DNA of 64,000 bases from Chloroflexota bacterium (GTDB taxonomy: Bacteria; Chloroflexota; UBA6077; SHYK01), in NCBI GenBank assembly GCA_009692845.1, contig SHYK01000001.1:1-64000 (forward strand), written 5' to 3'. The notes beneath the pieces are model-generated. The model made no database searches, had not been told where the DNA came from, and saw only the letters and a program-made list of their open reading frames with translations. Position 1 is the first letter of the stretch. Every line of letters starts with the position of its first letter. Of the stretch, positions 32,945 to 41,168 are shown piece after piece. The position numbers and the translations under genes are program-made.

Positions 32945-33523
32945 TTATACGGAATCGCCCTGAGCTCCCCGCGCGCGGGCTTGGAGGGCCTTGCGGACGT
33001 GGAGGACCCGCTGGACAACGGTGATGTTGGTGGCGAGGGCGAGTCCCCACAAGACGGGCTGGAGTAGCAAATCGGGCACCAGCAGTCCAGCCGTTAGCAG
33101 AAGGACTCGCTCCGGGCGCTGAAGCAGTCCCACTTCGCAATCGACGCCCAGGCCCTCAGCCCGAGCTCGGGTGTAGCTGACCATCAGCGAGCCTACCAGA
33201 GCGATGACGGCGGCGGCCAACAAGGTCGGCGTGCTCTGCAGGGAGAAGCTCACGAAAAGGCCAATGAAGACTACCGATTCGGCATACCGATCGGCTACCG
33301 AGTCGAAAAAGGCCCCAAACGGCGAAGCCTGCCCGGTCGCGCGCGCGACTGCGCCATCGAGGGCATCGAATGCGCTCGCGCCCAGGAAGGCCAGCCCCCC
33401 CCACGTGTACTGCCCGGTGGCGAGGACTACCGCGGCGCCCACGTTCAGGCCAAGGCCAATGGCGGTGAGGGCGTTCGGAGTGATCCCAGTAGAGCCGAGT
33501 GTTCGTCCCACGGGCGCCATAGC
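32945..33523 (-). CDS. pgsA: CDP-alcohol phosphatidyltransferase, probable phosphatidylinositol-phosphate synthase
   Basis: The membrane protein has the exact family signature Dx2DGx2ARx8Gx3Dx3D, beginning DALDGAVARA and ending FFDSVADR (about residues 45-70), and four to six hydrophobic segments. In an operon with inositol-3-phosphate synthase and a PimA-like enzyme it most likely joins CDP-diacylglycerol with inositol-3-phosphate, although PgsA for phosphatidylglycerol-phosphate has the same motif. The ATG at 33523 (GAGG 4 bases before) is chosen. The frame is open up to 33751 inside the upstream gene, so a somewhat longer protein is possible. Confidence 0.78.
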   Translation of the reverse strand, partial: AMAPVGRTLGSTGITPNALTAIGLGLNVGAAVVLATGQYTWGGLAFLGASAFDALDGAVARATGQASPFGAFFDSVADRYAESVVFIGLFVSFSLQSTPTLLAAAVIALVGSLMVSYTRARAEGLGVDCEVGLLQRPERVLLLTAGLLVPDLLLQPVLWGLALATNITVVQRVLHVRKALQARARGAQGDSV

Positions 33524-33581
33524 GCCTCGCCAGGTGAGCTTGAGGCGTGCCCAGGGACCCAGGGGTTGGCTGAGTAGTGGC

Positions 33582-34772
33582 TCAGTGGGAGAGGAGATGA
33601 ACAACTCCCGAGGCGACGCGTCGAACTCGCCGAAAGCGGGGTTGTTTGAGTCGGTCCAGAAGCGCGCGTCGATGGATCGTTTCGCTGTAGTAGTCCAGCA
33701 CCTGGCTGGAAACCCGTTTCCAGGTGTAATGCTGAGCAGTCTGTCGGCCATTGCTACCTAAACGGCTTCGCAGCTCAGGATCTCTAAGCGCCTGGAGCAG
33801 TGCTTGGGCCAGCAAATCAGAGTTCTTGGGTGGAACCAGCAACCCCTCCTTGCCATCGGTAACCACGCCTCGGTACCCCGGAATATCGGTGGCCACGATA
33901 GCCCGGCCGGCGGCCATCGCCTCGAGCAGAACGACGCCGAAGCTTTCCCCGCCAGTTGATGGGGCACAGAAGACGTCGGCCGATTGGTAATAGCGCACCT
34001 TGTCCTCGTCCGACACCAGACCGGTGAACACGATGTCGTCGGACACGCGCGCCTGGACAAACTTCTGGTAGTGAGCCAGGCCTTGGCCGCCGCCAACTAC
34101 GACGAGCCTGGCTTCCGGCACTTCTTCCCGGACTCGAACCCAGGCGCGCAGCAGGTGGCTCAAGCCCTTGCGTTTTTCGAGCCGGCCCAGGAAGAGGACG
34201 TTGAGCCGACCGTCGTTCAACTCGGGGATCGGCGGCCGAGGCCGGCTAAATTGCTCCACGTCGATGCCGTTCGGGATGATTCGATACTGGCCGGGAAAGT
34301 GCTCCGCCACGAAATCCCGGGCTGATTCGGAAACCGCGATCTTGCCGTGGAGCTTGCGGAAGAAGTACTCAAGGAAGGGCTTCGCCGACAGATAGGCGAG
34401 CGTCGAGTTCCGAAACGTATGAAAAGTTCCGACATTGGTGGTGCGGGAAGCGCGCAGCACCGCGAGCGGGAGCATGGGAACGAGAGGCTCGTGGAGATGA
34501 ATGATGTCAAAGGCGCCGGAGGCCAGGGTCTCCCGCACCTCCTGGCTCAGGCGGGTACTGAGGCCAATGCGGGCCACCGATCCGTTGGCCGGCAAGGCGA
34601 ACGGGATGCCCAACCGATGGAAGGGGAAGTCCGACGGAGGTTCGTCTGAGCAGGGGGCGATGATGTGAACTTCGTGGCCGGTGCGCTGGAACTCATGGGC
34701 CAGATGGCCAATGTGTTCGGTGACCCCGCCCGGATATGCGTAGTCGTATGGGGAAGCGAGCGCAATCTTCAT
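33582..34772 (-). CDS. GT4 glycosyltransferase, PimA-like
   Basis: The 396-residue GT-B enzyme starts MKIALASPYDYAYPGGVTEH, typical for mycobacterial PimA and its relatives. It has GTFHTF, IPNGIDVEQF, FLGRLEKRKGLSHLL, and the nucleotide-sugar site PSTGGESFGVVLLEAMAAG. PimA adds mannose from GDP-mannose to phosphatidylinositol on the cytoplasmic side. The operon with inositol-phosphate synthase, acyltransferase and phosphatidyltransferase supports this use here. The C-terminal 30 residues are basic, as expected for a membrane-associated enzyme. Confidence 0.83.
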   Translation of the reverse strand: MKIALASPYDYAYPGGVTEHIGHLAHEFQRTGHEVHIIAPCSDEPPSDFPFHRLGIPFALPANGSVARIGLSTRLSQEVRETLASGAFDIIHLHEPLVPMLPLAVLRASRTTNVGTFHTFRNSTLAYLSAKPFLEYFFRKLHGKIAVSESARDFVAEHFPGQYRIIPNGIDVEQFSRPRPPIPELNDGRLNVLFLGRLEKRKGLSHLLRAWVRVREEVPEARLVVVGGGQGLAHYQKFVQARVSDDIVFTGLVSDEDKVRYYQSADVFCAPSTGGESFGVVLLEAMAAGRAIVATDIPGYRGVVTDGKEGLLVPPKNSDLLAQALLQALRDPELRSRLGSNGRQTAQHYTWKRVSSQVLDYYSETIHRRALLDRLKQPRFRRVRRVASGVVHLLSH

Positions 34773-34862
34773 TCTTGTTTGGGCGACACCTTCCAGTGCC
34801 CATTGTATCCGAGCCTAGCGGACTTCCGGTCGAGTTGTGTCACCGATCTCAGTGGCCAGCCC

Positions 34863-35435
34863 CTAGCAGGCGGTGCCGCAGATCGGCAGCAGCACGTGAT
34901 CGCCAATCGGACGGCCTCGAGGGTCGACGACCGGCTGGCGGGTTAGTGAGGGATAAGCGTAGAGGCCAATCTCGATTTGGGTCGCGGCCGCCGGATCGCC
35001 CGTGAGCAGATGGGGATCCTCGACCACCTCACCGTCCTCCCAGAAGTGGGTTGGATAGCCTCCCTCATTGGGCGGACTGTCATTTTGGGCCACGACTCGG
35101 CCCTCCCCATCCAGCTCGTGGACGAAGACCGTGTAATCGACTGACGGCACTTTGATGGCCTGCCAGGTCAAAGTCACCCGCGCACCCTGGACATCAACTC
35201 CGGTCAGTCCCAATTCGCCGCTGAAGATCCCGACCGGACTGGGAAGGGTCTGAGCGGGTGAATGGGCCGCCCCAATCTTGAACGGCCCGAAATGGATCAC
35301 CGACCCGATCGGCACTCCGCGTTCGTAAGCGGGGAGCCGCTGGCCCGGGTTGCGATAATAGGCACTCAATTCGAGCCAGTATCCGCCAGTTGGGGCACCC
35401 GGATTGGGTGCGATCCCGAACCACGAGAAGACCAC
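34863..35435 (-). CDS. Detached C-terminal domain of the GT39 protein (same frame, after an in-frame TAG)
   Basis: The 190 residues begin VFSWFGIAPNPGAPTGGYWL and continue with YTVFVHELDGEGRVVAQND, a beta-rich C-terminal domain often attached to GT39-like enzymes. It lies in the same frame as the gene at 35493-37169 and only 19 sense codons separate the upstream TAG from the first possible start at 35435. The linking codons read SEDTDTRSSLIANERRPGD, which makes a plausible linker. No ribosome-binding site is visible for the separate start. It is thus probably part of one interrupted gene. Confidence 0.65.
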   Translation of the reverse strand: MVFSWFGIAPNPGAPTGGYWLELSAYYRNPGQRLPAYERGVPIGSVIHFGPFKIGAAHSPAQTLPSPVGIFSGELGLTGVDVQGARVTLTWQAIKVPSVDYTVFVHELDGEGRVVAQNDSPPNEGGYPTHFWEDGEVVEDPHLLTGDPAAATQIEIGLYAYPSLTRQPVVDPRGRPIGDHVLLPICGTAC

Positions 35436-35439
35436 GTCG

Positions 35440-35476
35440 CCCGGTCGTCGCTCATTCGCAATGAGCGACGACCGGG
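35440..35476. repeat. Perfect 17-bp hairpin inside the interrupted glycosyltransferase gene
   Basis: CCCGGTCGTCGCTCATT at 35440-35456 is repeated in exact reverse complement at 35460-35476 with a 3-base loop. It lies 16 bases downstream of the TAG at 35493-35495 in the direction of the gene. There is no T-tract, so it is not a normal terminator. It may be an inserted REP-like element or an RNA structure acting at the stop codon. Confidence 0.8.
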
Positions 35477-35492
35477 TATCCGTATCCTCCGA

Positions 35493-37169
35493 CTAGCGCT
35501 GGCCCCGAGCGTCGACCAGATGAGCCGTGAAGAAGAGGTCGCCCCAGCGGGGGTCGTTGCCGTCGGTCACCTCCCAGGTGACGATTGCCGCGGCCGCGGG
35601 CTGCTGGTTGGCAAAGGTCGGCGGCGCGAAGGCCCGCAACCGCAGCAAATGGCCAATGTCCAGATTGATATCAGATGTCGTGGCCCGATGGATTTCGGTC
35701 TGGGCCAGGTCCGGCCGCACGTCGAACAGCTGATAGACGGGCCCGCCGGTTGGCGTGCTGACAGTTGCGATGGCCGGGCCGAGGTGTTGGGCAAGAACTG
35801 CGGTCGCGTGCCCAGTGGCCTCGACCAGGTATCGACCGCCGCCGCTCCGAAGGACGACCGTGTTGCGGTTGTCGAAATGGCCAATCGGGAGCCGGTCGCC
35901 AGTCAGGTAGTTGAAGATGCCGCCGGCCGCTTCTGGCTGCCCCATGAACAGCGGCCCGGTCGTCGACACGAGGGCCAGGCGCGCCGCTTCAGCCGAGTAG
36001 CGCAACGGGATTCCGTAGGCGGGCCCGAATTCGAGGTTCGCGACCGAATCCAGGAAGTGCGCCTCACCCGCCACCCGCCACAGTACCAACCAGGCAAGTA
36101 AGCCGGCGCTGATCGGCCACGGCTTCAGCCTTGCGACTCCGAATCCAGTCAGCACCACCGCGCTCGGCAGCATGGGTAAGAGGTAGTGCGGCCAGACCCA
36201 GTCGTCGGCCCGAAGAGCCGCGGCAAGAGGGAGCAAGCACCAGACCGGAAGGATCCATCCACTCGATTGGCGGAAGGCGAATACCGTTCCCAACCCGAGG
36301 AGCGCCATCGTTAGAGCGGTGCCCGGCTCCCACAGGAATGTCCAATCCTGAAGGCGGCCCTCAGTCAGGACTTGTCGCGGAAGATCCCCAGCTACCACCG
36401 ATGCCGCGAGGTAAGGAACCTCGGTGGCTACCGTCTTCGGGCCTTGCAGGTACCGGAGGGCTTGCTCGACGTCATACCCGCCGCTCTGAATCTGGAGGAG
36501 CACATAAGGCGCCAGCGAGAGGCCCACCAAACCACCTGCAAAGGCGAGGGGTCGCAAGCTCAACTGAGCGCGGCCTTTGATCGCCAGGAAAGCAGGCACG
36601 AGGAGCAGCACCGAGGCGCTCAGATGCAACTGGGCTGCGCAGCCCAGGGCGAAGACGGCCGCGGCGAGCCGACGCGAGTCGCCAAACTTGGCGAATCCTA
36701 CCGTCCCCCACAAACCGACGGCGCAGAAAAAGGGCACGAGATCGGGGTTCCAGATGCGACGACTGTAGAGCAGCGCGGCGGGCGAAACGGCATAGAGTAG
36801 GCCGCAGGCCAATCCGGTCCAGCGCCCACCCAGATCGCGGCCGAGGAGCACCAGGAACAGGGCGCCGACTGCGTCTATCGCGGCCTGGTAGGCCGAGATC
36901 CAGGCCGGGTCGAGCGTGAACCACCCAATGGGTGCGAGCAAGAAGGTGAACAGAGGCGGATGCCGAATGCCGATCTTGAAAACGAGGCCGTCGGAAGCGG
37001 GAATTTGATGGGTGGCAACGAAGGTGGCGAGATGGCCCAGTAGGGTCGATTGGTCATAGTCAAACTGGGTGAGGTCGATCTGCCACGAGCGGAGAAACAG
37101 TGCCAAGCCCAGCGTGAGCAGGAAATCAAAGTGCGTCAGGTGCTTCGAGAAGCTCTGGACGGTCCTCAC
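35493..37169 (-). CDS. GT39-type membrane glycosyltransferase (N-terminal part, ends at in-frame TAG)
   Basis: The 558-residue protein has the acidic active-site motif in LTQFDYDQSTLLGHLATFV, about ten hydrophobic segments (about residues 15-400), and LYAVSPAALLYSRRIWNPDLV as in other GT39-like enzymes. A soluble part begins near 410. It ends at TAG in the middle of a domain (FFTAHLVDARGQR) whose remainder is found in frame downstream. It sits between the acyltransferase and the PimA-like gene, so an envelope glycolipid is a likely acceptor. Similar to the protein at 29381. Confidence 0.72.
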   Translation of the reverse strand: MRTVQSFSKHLTHFDFLLTLGLALFLRSWQIDLTQFDYDQSTLLGHLATFVATHQIPASDGLVFKIGIRHPPLFTFLLAPIGWFTLDPAWISAYQAAIDAVGALFLVLLGRDLGGRWTGLACGLLYAVSPAALLYSRRIWNPDLVPFFCAVGLWGTVGFAKFGDSRRLAAAVFALGCAAQLHLSASVLLLVPAFLAIKGRAQLSLRPLAFAGGLVGLSLAPYVLLQIQSGGYDVEQALRYLQGPKTVATEVPYLAASVVAGDLPRQVLTEGRLQDWTFLWEPGTALTMALLGLGTVFAFRQSSGWILPVWCLLPLAAALRADDWVWPHYLLPMLPSAVVLTGFGVARLKPWPISAGLLAWLVLWRVAGEAHFLDSVANLEFGPAYGIPLRYSAEAARLALVSTTGPLFMGQPEAAGGIFNYLTGDRLPIGHFDNRNTVVLRSGGGRYLVEATGHATAVLAQHLGPAIATVSTPTGGPVYQLFDVRPDLAQTEIHRATTSDINLDIGHLLRLRAFAPPTFANQQPAAAAIVTWEVTDGNDPRWGDLFFTAHLVDARGQR

Positions 37170-37198
37170 TCAGGAGGTTCCGATGATCAACGTCCTAT

Positions 37199-38059
37199 TT
37201 AGGCATCGGACGGCCACATGGACCGGAACATGAACCACTGGTCGGGGTACTTCCGAATGACTTGTTCGAGCCACGAGAACAAACGCTGGGTCAGGATCTG
37301 AACCTCGTCGTCGCCGGCGTCGTCCTCAGATCGGCTGATTTCGGGTGATATCGCCGCGACATAACGATTGCCCGAGCGAACGATGTAGCCTCCGACGACG
37401 CTCGCCCCGGAACGAACGGCTAAGGCCGCGGCTCCCCCGGGTACCCGGGTTCGGCGCCCGAAAAACTCGATGGTCACCCCCTGGTCGTGGGTGGGGCGGT
37501 CGAGCAGGAGGGCGAGGACCTGGCGTTCCCGCAGCACGCGCAGGGAGCGGAAAATCGCGGAACCCATGGGGATGACTCGGAGGCCGGCTGCCTGGCGGGC
37601 TTGCTGGACCAGTTGATCCCAGCGGGGCGGACTCAGCGGATCGGCGATCACATTTACCGGATAACCTCGCTGCGCGATCAGGGCTGCGCCAAGGTCTGAG
37701 TTACCGATATGGCCGCCAATGAAAACGATCCCCTTTCCTTTTTGGAAGGCGGCGTCGAGGTGCTCCCACCCGTCGACGGTGAGTCTGCGATCAGCGATCG
37801 AGATCGCACCTCCCCCGAGGCAGAGCATGTCGACGACGTACTTCCCGTAGTTCACGAAAGAGCGCAACGCAAGACGTCGGGCGGCTTGACGATCGGCGCC
37901 CGGCCCGAGCACCTGGAGCATATTCTCGATCGCGCGCTCGCGCTTGTCGCGCCAGATCAGGAAGACGAGCGGGGAGAAAGTCGCGGCGATCCCGTAGGTA
38001 AGCCAAAGGGGAAACCAGCGAGTGAGGACTGTCCCCAGTCGATGGCCCCAGTAGATCAC
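37199..38059 (-). CDS. LpxL/PatA-like lysophospholipid acyltransferase
   Basis: The 286-residue protein is of the lauroyl/myristoyl acyltransferase family: an N-terminal hydrophobic helix, then GIVFIGGHIGNSDLGAAL with the catalytic HxxxxD/E motif (here HIGNSD), VLALLLDRPTHDQGVTIEFFG and RVPGGAAALAVRSGA. In mycobacteria a member (PatA) acylates phosphatidylinositol mannosides and its gene lies between those of PI-phosphate synthase and PimA. The same partners occur here. No lipid A genes are seen, which speaks against an LpxL role. Gap to the inositol synthase gene 22 bases. Confidence 0.83.
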   Translation of the reverse strand: MIYWGHRLGTVLTRWFPLWLTYGIAATFSPLVFLIWRDKRERAIENMLQVLGPGADRQAARRLALRSFVNYGKYVVDMLCLGGGAISIADRRLTVDGWEHLDAAFQKGKGIVFIGGHIGNSDLGAALIAQRGYPVNVIADPLSPPRWDQLVQQARQAAGLRVIPMGSAIFRSLRVLRERQVLALLLDRPTHDQGVTIEFFGRRTRVPGGAAALAVRSGASVVGGYIVRSGNRYVAAISPEISRSEDDAGDDEVQILTQRLFSWLEQVIRKYPDQWFMFRSMWPSDA

Positions 38060-38081
38060 CGGACCAGCCCCTGCAAGTGGC

Positions 38082-39605
38082 TTACTCGTCCTGGTAGTAT
38101 TCCTGCCCCAGGTGCGTGATCTGCTCCTCGCCCATAAGCCAGCGGAGCGTGTTCTTCATTTTGGTTTGCTGAATAAATAAGTCGTGCTCCGGGTAAACGC
38201 TCGGCGCGTGCTGTGGGCTCTTGAAGAAGAACGATAGCCATTCCTGAATGCCATGCAGGCCAGCCCGCTGTGCCAGGTCCATAAAGAGGGCCAGGTCCAG
38301 CGCCAGCGGGGCGGCGAGGATAGAGTCGCGACAAAGGAAGTCGATCTTGATCTGCATCGGATAGCCTAGCCATCCGAAGATGTCGATATTATCCCAACCC
38401 TCTTTGCTATCACCCCGCGGCGGATAATAGTTGATCCTGACCTTGTGGTAGAGGTCCTGGTAGAGTTCCGGGTACAGTTCGGGCTGAAGGATGTACTCCA
38501 GGCTCCCCAACTTGGATTCCTCTTTGGTTCGGAAGCTCTCCGGATCATCCAGGACTTCGCCGTCCCGATTCCCCAGGATATTGGTGGAGTACCAGCCGCG
38601 AATGCCCAGCATCCGGGCTTTGAGCGCCGGCGCGAGGACCGTCTTGAGCAAAGTCTGGCCGGTCTTGAAGTCCTTGCCGCACACCGGCATCCGCATGTCC
38701 CCGGCGAGCTCCAGCATCGCCGGGGTATCCACGCAGAGGTTCGGTGCCCCGTTCACGAAGGGCACGCCTTCTCGCAGGGCGGCATAGGCGTAGATCATCG
38801 AAGGCGCGACGGTTCGGTCGTTACTGGCGAGTCCTTGTTCGAAGGCTTCGAGGTCCATGTGGGCTGGCCCTTCCTCCATAAAGATCTCGGTGGAGGCGGC
38901 CCACACCATGACCAGGCGGTCGCAGTGGTTCCGGGCTTTGAAATCACGAATGTCCTGGCGGATCTGCTCCGCGAACTCCAACTTGGTGGCGGCCCGCTTC
39001 ACGTTCGCGCCTTCAAGACGCTTGACGTAATACTGATCGAAGACCGCGGGCATGGGCTCGATGGATTTGAGATAGTCCGCGATGGGCTCGATGTGCTCGT
39101 ACCGATCGAGGACGCTGGCTTTGACCGCCGCTTCGTAGGCATTGTCCTTAAACGGGTCCCAGGCGCCGAAGACGAGATCGTTGAGACCGGCGAGGGGAAC
39201 GAAGTCCTTAATCACCGGATTGCGGTTCTCGGTCCGTTTGCCGAGCCGAATCGTGTTCATCTGCGTGACTGAACCAATTGGCCGAGCGTTTCCACGGCGA
39301 ATGTGCTCGACTCCGGCGATGAACGTGGACGCGACCGCACCGAGCCCGACGAGCATGATGCCGAGGCGCCCGGCGGCCGGAGCGATGGGATGGGGCTGAG
39401 AATCAACAAAGTCCTTGGGTTCCAAAATCACACCTCTCTCGCGGGCCAGGGCCATAAGCGCCCCCTGCCATTGCGCGGGAATGCGTCCGGTGCTGGCCCA
39501 GTGCTCGACGGTGCTTTGGCGGCGCCCTAGCAAGTTGGCGAGCACGCTCTGGCCGCCGAAGCGGCGAATCACCCGTTGGGCTGGGTTTAACTCTGGCGCA
39601 TCCAC
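38082..39605 (-). CDS. ino1: Inositol-3-phosphate synthase with N-terminal helix-turn-helix domain
   Basis: Residues about 80-507 are myo-inositol-1-phosphate synthase (glucose-6-phosphate to inositol-3-phosphate, NAD-dependent): GIMLVGLGAVASTFIAG, GAWDPFKDNAYEAA, SMIYAYAALREGVPFVNG, GKDFKTGQTLLKTVLAP and NILGNRDGEVLDDP, followed by SKLGSLEYIL. The first 66 residues are an added HTH of phage-repressor type (VIRRFGGQSVLANLLGRRQ, STVEHWASTGRIP). The fusion suggests a synthase that regulates its own operon. GTG start, probably a leaderless message, since the -10 box ends only 6 bases before it. First gene of the glycolipid operon. Confidence 0.92.
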   Translation of the reverse strand: MDAPELNPAQRVIRRFGGQSVLANLLGRRQSTVEHWASTGRIPAQWQGALMALARERGVILEPKDFVDSQPHPIAPAAGRLGIMLVGLGAVASTFIAGVEHIRRGNARPIGSVTQMNTIRLGKRTENRNPVIKDFVPLAGLNDLVFGAWDPFKDNAYEAAVKASVLDRYEHIEPIADYLKSIEPMPAVFDQYYVKRLEGANVKRAATKLEFAEQIRQDIRDFKARNHCDRLVMVWAASTEIFMEEGPAHMDLEAFEQGLASNDRTVAPSMIYAYAALREGVPFVNGAPNLCVDTPAMLELAGDMRMPVCGKDFKTGQTLLKTVLAPALKARMLGIRGWYSTNILGNRDGEVLDDPESFRTKEESKLGSLEYILQPELYPELYQDLYHKVRINYYPPRGDSKEGWDNIDIFGWLGYPMQIKIDFLCRDSILAAPLALDLALFMDLAQRAGLHGIQEWLSFFFKSPQHAPSVYPEHDLFIQQTKMKNTLRWLMGEEQITHLGQEYYQDE

Positions 39606-39611
39606 GTCGGC

Positions 39612-39641
39612 ATTGTAACGATTTTTTCGTTACGCCGTGAA
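39612..39641 (-). promoter_or_regulatory. Promoter and inverted-repeat operator of the inositol synthase operon
   Basis: On the minus strand TTCACG (39641-39636) and TACAAT (39617-39612) are 18 bases apart. Transcription would begin at about 39605, the first base of the GTG codon. Between the boxes lies a perfect inverted repeat, GTAACGA and TCGTTAC with a 5-base A/T centre (39615-39633), overlapping the -10. A repressor bound here would block the promoter. The HTH of the first gene product is the natural candidate. Confidence 0.72.
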
Positions 39642-39646
39642 AGGCC

Positions 39647-39808
39647 CTAGCTGTAAGAGCTGGCGCTCTCCAGCCGAACGTTCTCGGCCAGGTTCACGAC
39701 CTGCCAGCTCTTGGTTTCCAGCTTCTTTTTAGCGGTAAAGCGGCCGACGCCTTCGTGCTTGGCGCTATCGGCGTACCTAGTCCGGCGTCCGTCCCCGACC
39801 ATAGCCAT
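39647..39808 (-). CDS. Small 53-residue basic protein overlapping the end of the Rieske gene
   Basis: A frame from ATG 39808 to TAG 39647 encodes MAMVGDGRRTRYADSAKHEG, then FTAKKKLETKSWQVVNLAEN and RLESASSYS. Its codons mostly end in G or C like real genes here, it overlaps the Rieske stop by 32 bases, and a G-rich stretch precedes the ATG. No family recognised. It may be a real coupled small protein, or a C-terminal piece of the oxygenase moved out of frame. Confidence 0.42.
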   Translation of the reverse strand: MAMVGDGRRTRYADSAKHEGVGRFTAKKKLETKSWQVVNLAENVRLESASSYS

Positions 39809-41036
39809 CCGCTTGCCCCCACCCGGCCTTGACCTGACGGTAGATCTCCGCGATCTCCGAGGGTTGTTCGGCCAGGAAGGGGAAGCGGGGCGACGCGGTC
39901 ACCGGGCCGCCGGAGGTGCCGGTACGCGGGTGCGGCAGCTGAAGCTCCCGATTCAAAGCGGGGTCCCGAAATATGTTGGTGGGGTCGCCGCCCTCGGCGA
40001 CGACATCCATCTGCTCGAACATCTTCTGGCGCATCAGAATGACCCCGCGATCGCTCGGGCTGAGATGCTCTAGGCTCCGGTCGGCCAGGGCTCCCTGTCC
40101 GACCCAGGCCACGAAGTCCTGATTCATGGTGTGGCTGTTGATCCAGCGGCCGGTTTCGGCCTCTTTGATGGGCGAGTACCAGTGGTAGTAGCGTTTCCCC
40201 CCGGGCAGTTCGTGGCCGGGGGCCAGCGCGTCGAAGAACCAGCCGACACTCAGGGTCGTCGTGTCATCGACCGGGACGCGCCACTCAAAGTGATCCCCGG
40301 TGTACAGGGCGTTGGGCCACAAGCAGGTGCGCCCGACCGTCCACAGCGGGTGGGTCTCATCCATCCCTTCCTGGATTCGTCGATAGACGAAGCCGTAATC
40401 GAACTCGTCAAAACCGACCTTGATGTGGCGCGGAGCCGGGGCCCCGGAGCGCCCGCGGAGCTCGTAGGACCAATAGCTATGCAGCCATTCGAAATGAACC
40501 GGATCGATGGAGTTCTCCTGACACTGGAACCAGTTGCAGGGAACCTCCGTGAACACCAGCTGAACCATGCCGTTTTCCCAGTGAAATGGGCCCCAGTCCG
40601 GTAGGAGCGGCGCTGGAGAAGGCCCCAGATAGGCCCAGAGCAGGCCGGCCTTGGCCTGCACGGGATAGGCGCGGAGGCGGATCTTCTCCTTGAAATGCGC
40701 CTCGGGATACGCCAGGTCATCAAAGGGCTGCTCGATGCACTGGCCGGTCTCGTCGTAGCGCCAGCCATGGTAATTGCAGCGTAAGCCACAGTCTTCAACG
40801 ACGCCGTAGCTCAGGTCTGCCCGCCGATGAGCGCAGTGCCGCTCGAGCAGGCCAAAAGTGCCACTGCGGTCCTTGTACAGGACAAGGTCCTCACCCAGCA
40901 GGCGAATTGCCTTGATCGGCTGGGTGTCGAATTCACCCACCGCTGCGATCGGCTGCCAGTAGCGACGCATGAGCTCGCCCATCCGGGTGCCTGGCTGGGT
41001 CTGCATCAAGAGCGCGTTTTCTTCTTCGGTCAGCAT
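39777..41036 (-). CDS. Rieske [2Fe-2S] aromatic-ring oxygenase, phthalate/vanillate-demethylase-like large subunit
   Basis: The 419-residue protein has the Rieske centre C-x-H-x17-C-x2-H (CAHRRADLSYG...CNYHGW, residues about 68-90) and the mononuclear iron site in ENSIDPVHFEWLH with the Asp and two His. These are marks of oxygenases of the phthalate 4,5-dioxygenase type that hydroxylate or demethylate aromatic compounds. Electrons would come from a reductase not seen here. ATG 41036 is chosen for AGGAGG 7 bases upstream. Diverges from prfB. Confidence 0.88.
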   Translation of the reverse strand: MLTEEENALLMQTQPGTRMGELMRRYWQPIAAVGEFDTQPIKAIRLLGEDLVLYKDRSGTFGLLERHCAHRRADLSYGVVEDCGLRCNYHGWRYDETGQCIEQPFDDLAYPEAHFKEKIRLRAYPVQAKAGLLWAYLGPSPAPLLPDWGPFHWENGMVQLVFTEVPCNWFQCQENSIDPVHFEWLHSYWSYELRGRSGAPAPRHIKVGFDEFDYGFVYRRIQEGMDETHPLWTVGRTCLWPNALYTGDHFEWRVPVDDTTTLSVGWFFDALAPGHELPGGKRYYHWYSPIKEAETGRWINSHTMNQDFVAWVGQGALADRSLEHLSPSDRGVILMRQKMFEQMDVVAEGGDPTNIFRDPALNRELQLPHPRTGTSGGPVTASPRFPFLAEQPSEIAEIYRQVKAGWGQADGYGRGRTPD

Positions 41037-41168
41037 CGCAGTCCTCCTGGCCGTTCTGGCGGTCGCCGCTGCTGCGAATGATATCTGCCGCGGTAGCCGT
41101 CGGATAAGGCGGGACCCGAATTTGCCTATGGTAGAATCGGGGTCGAATATAAGTACGGCAGGGGGTCC

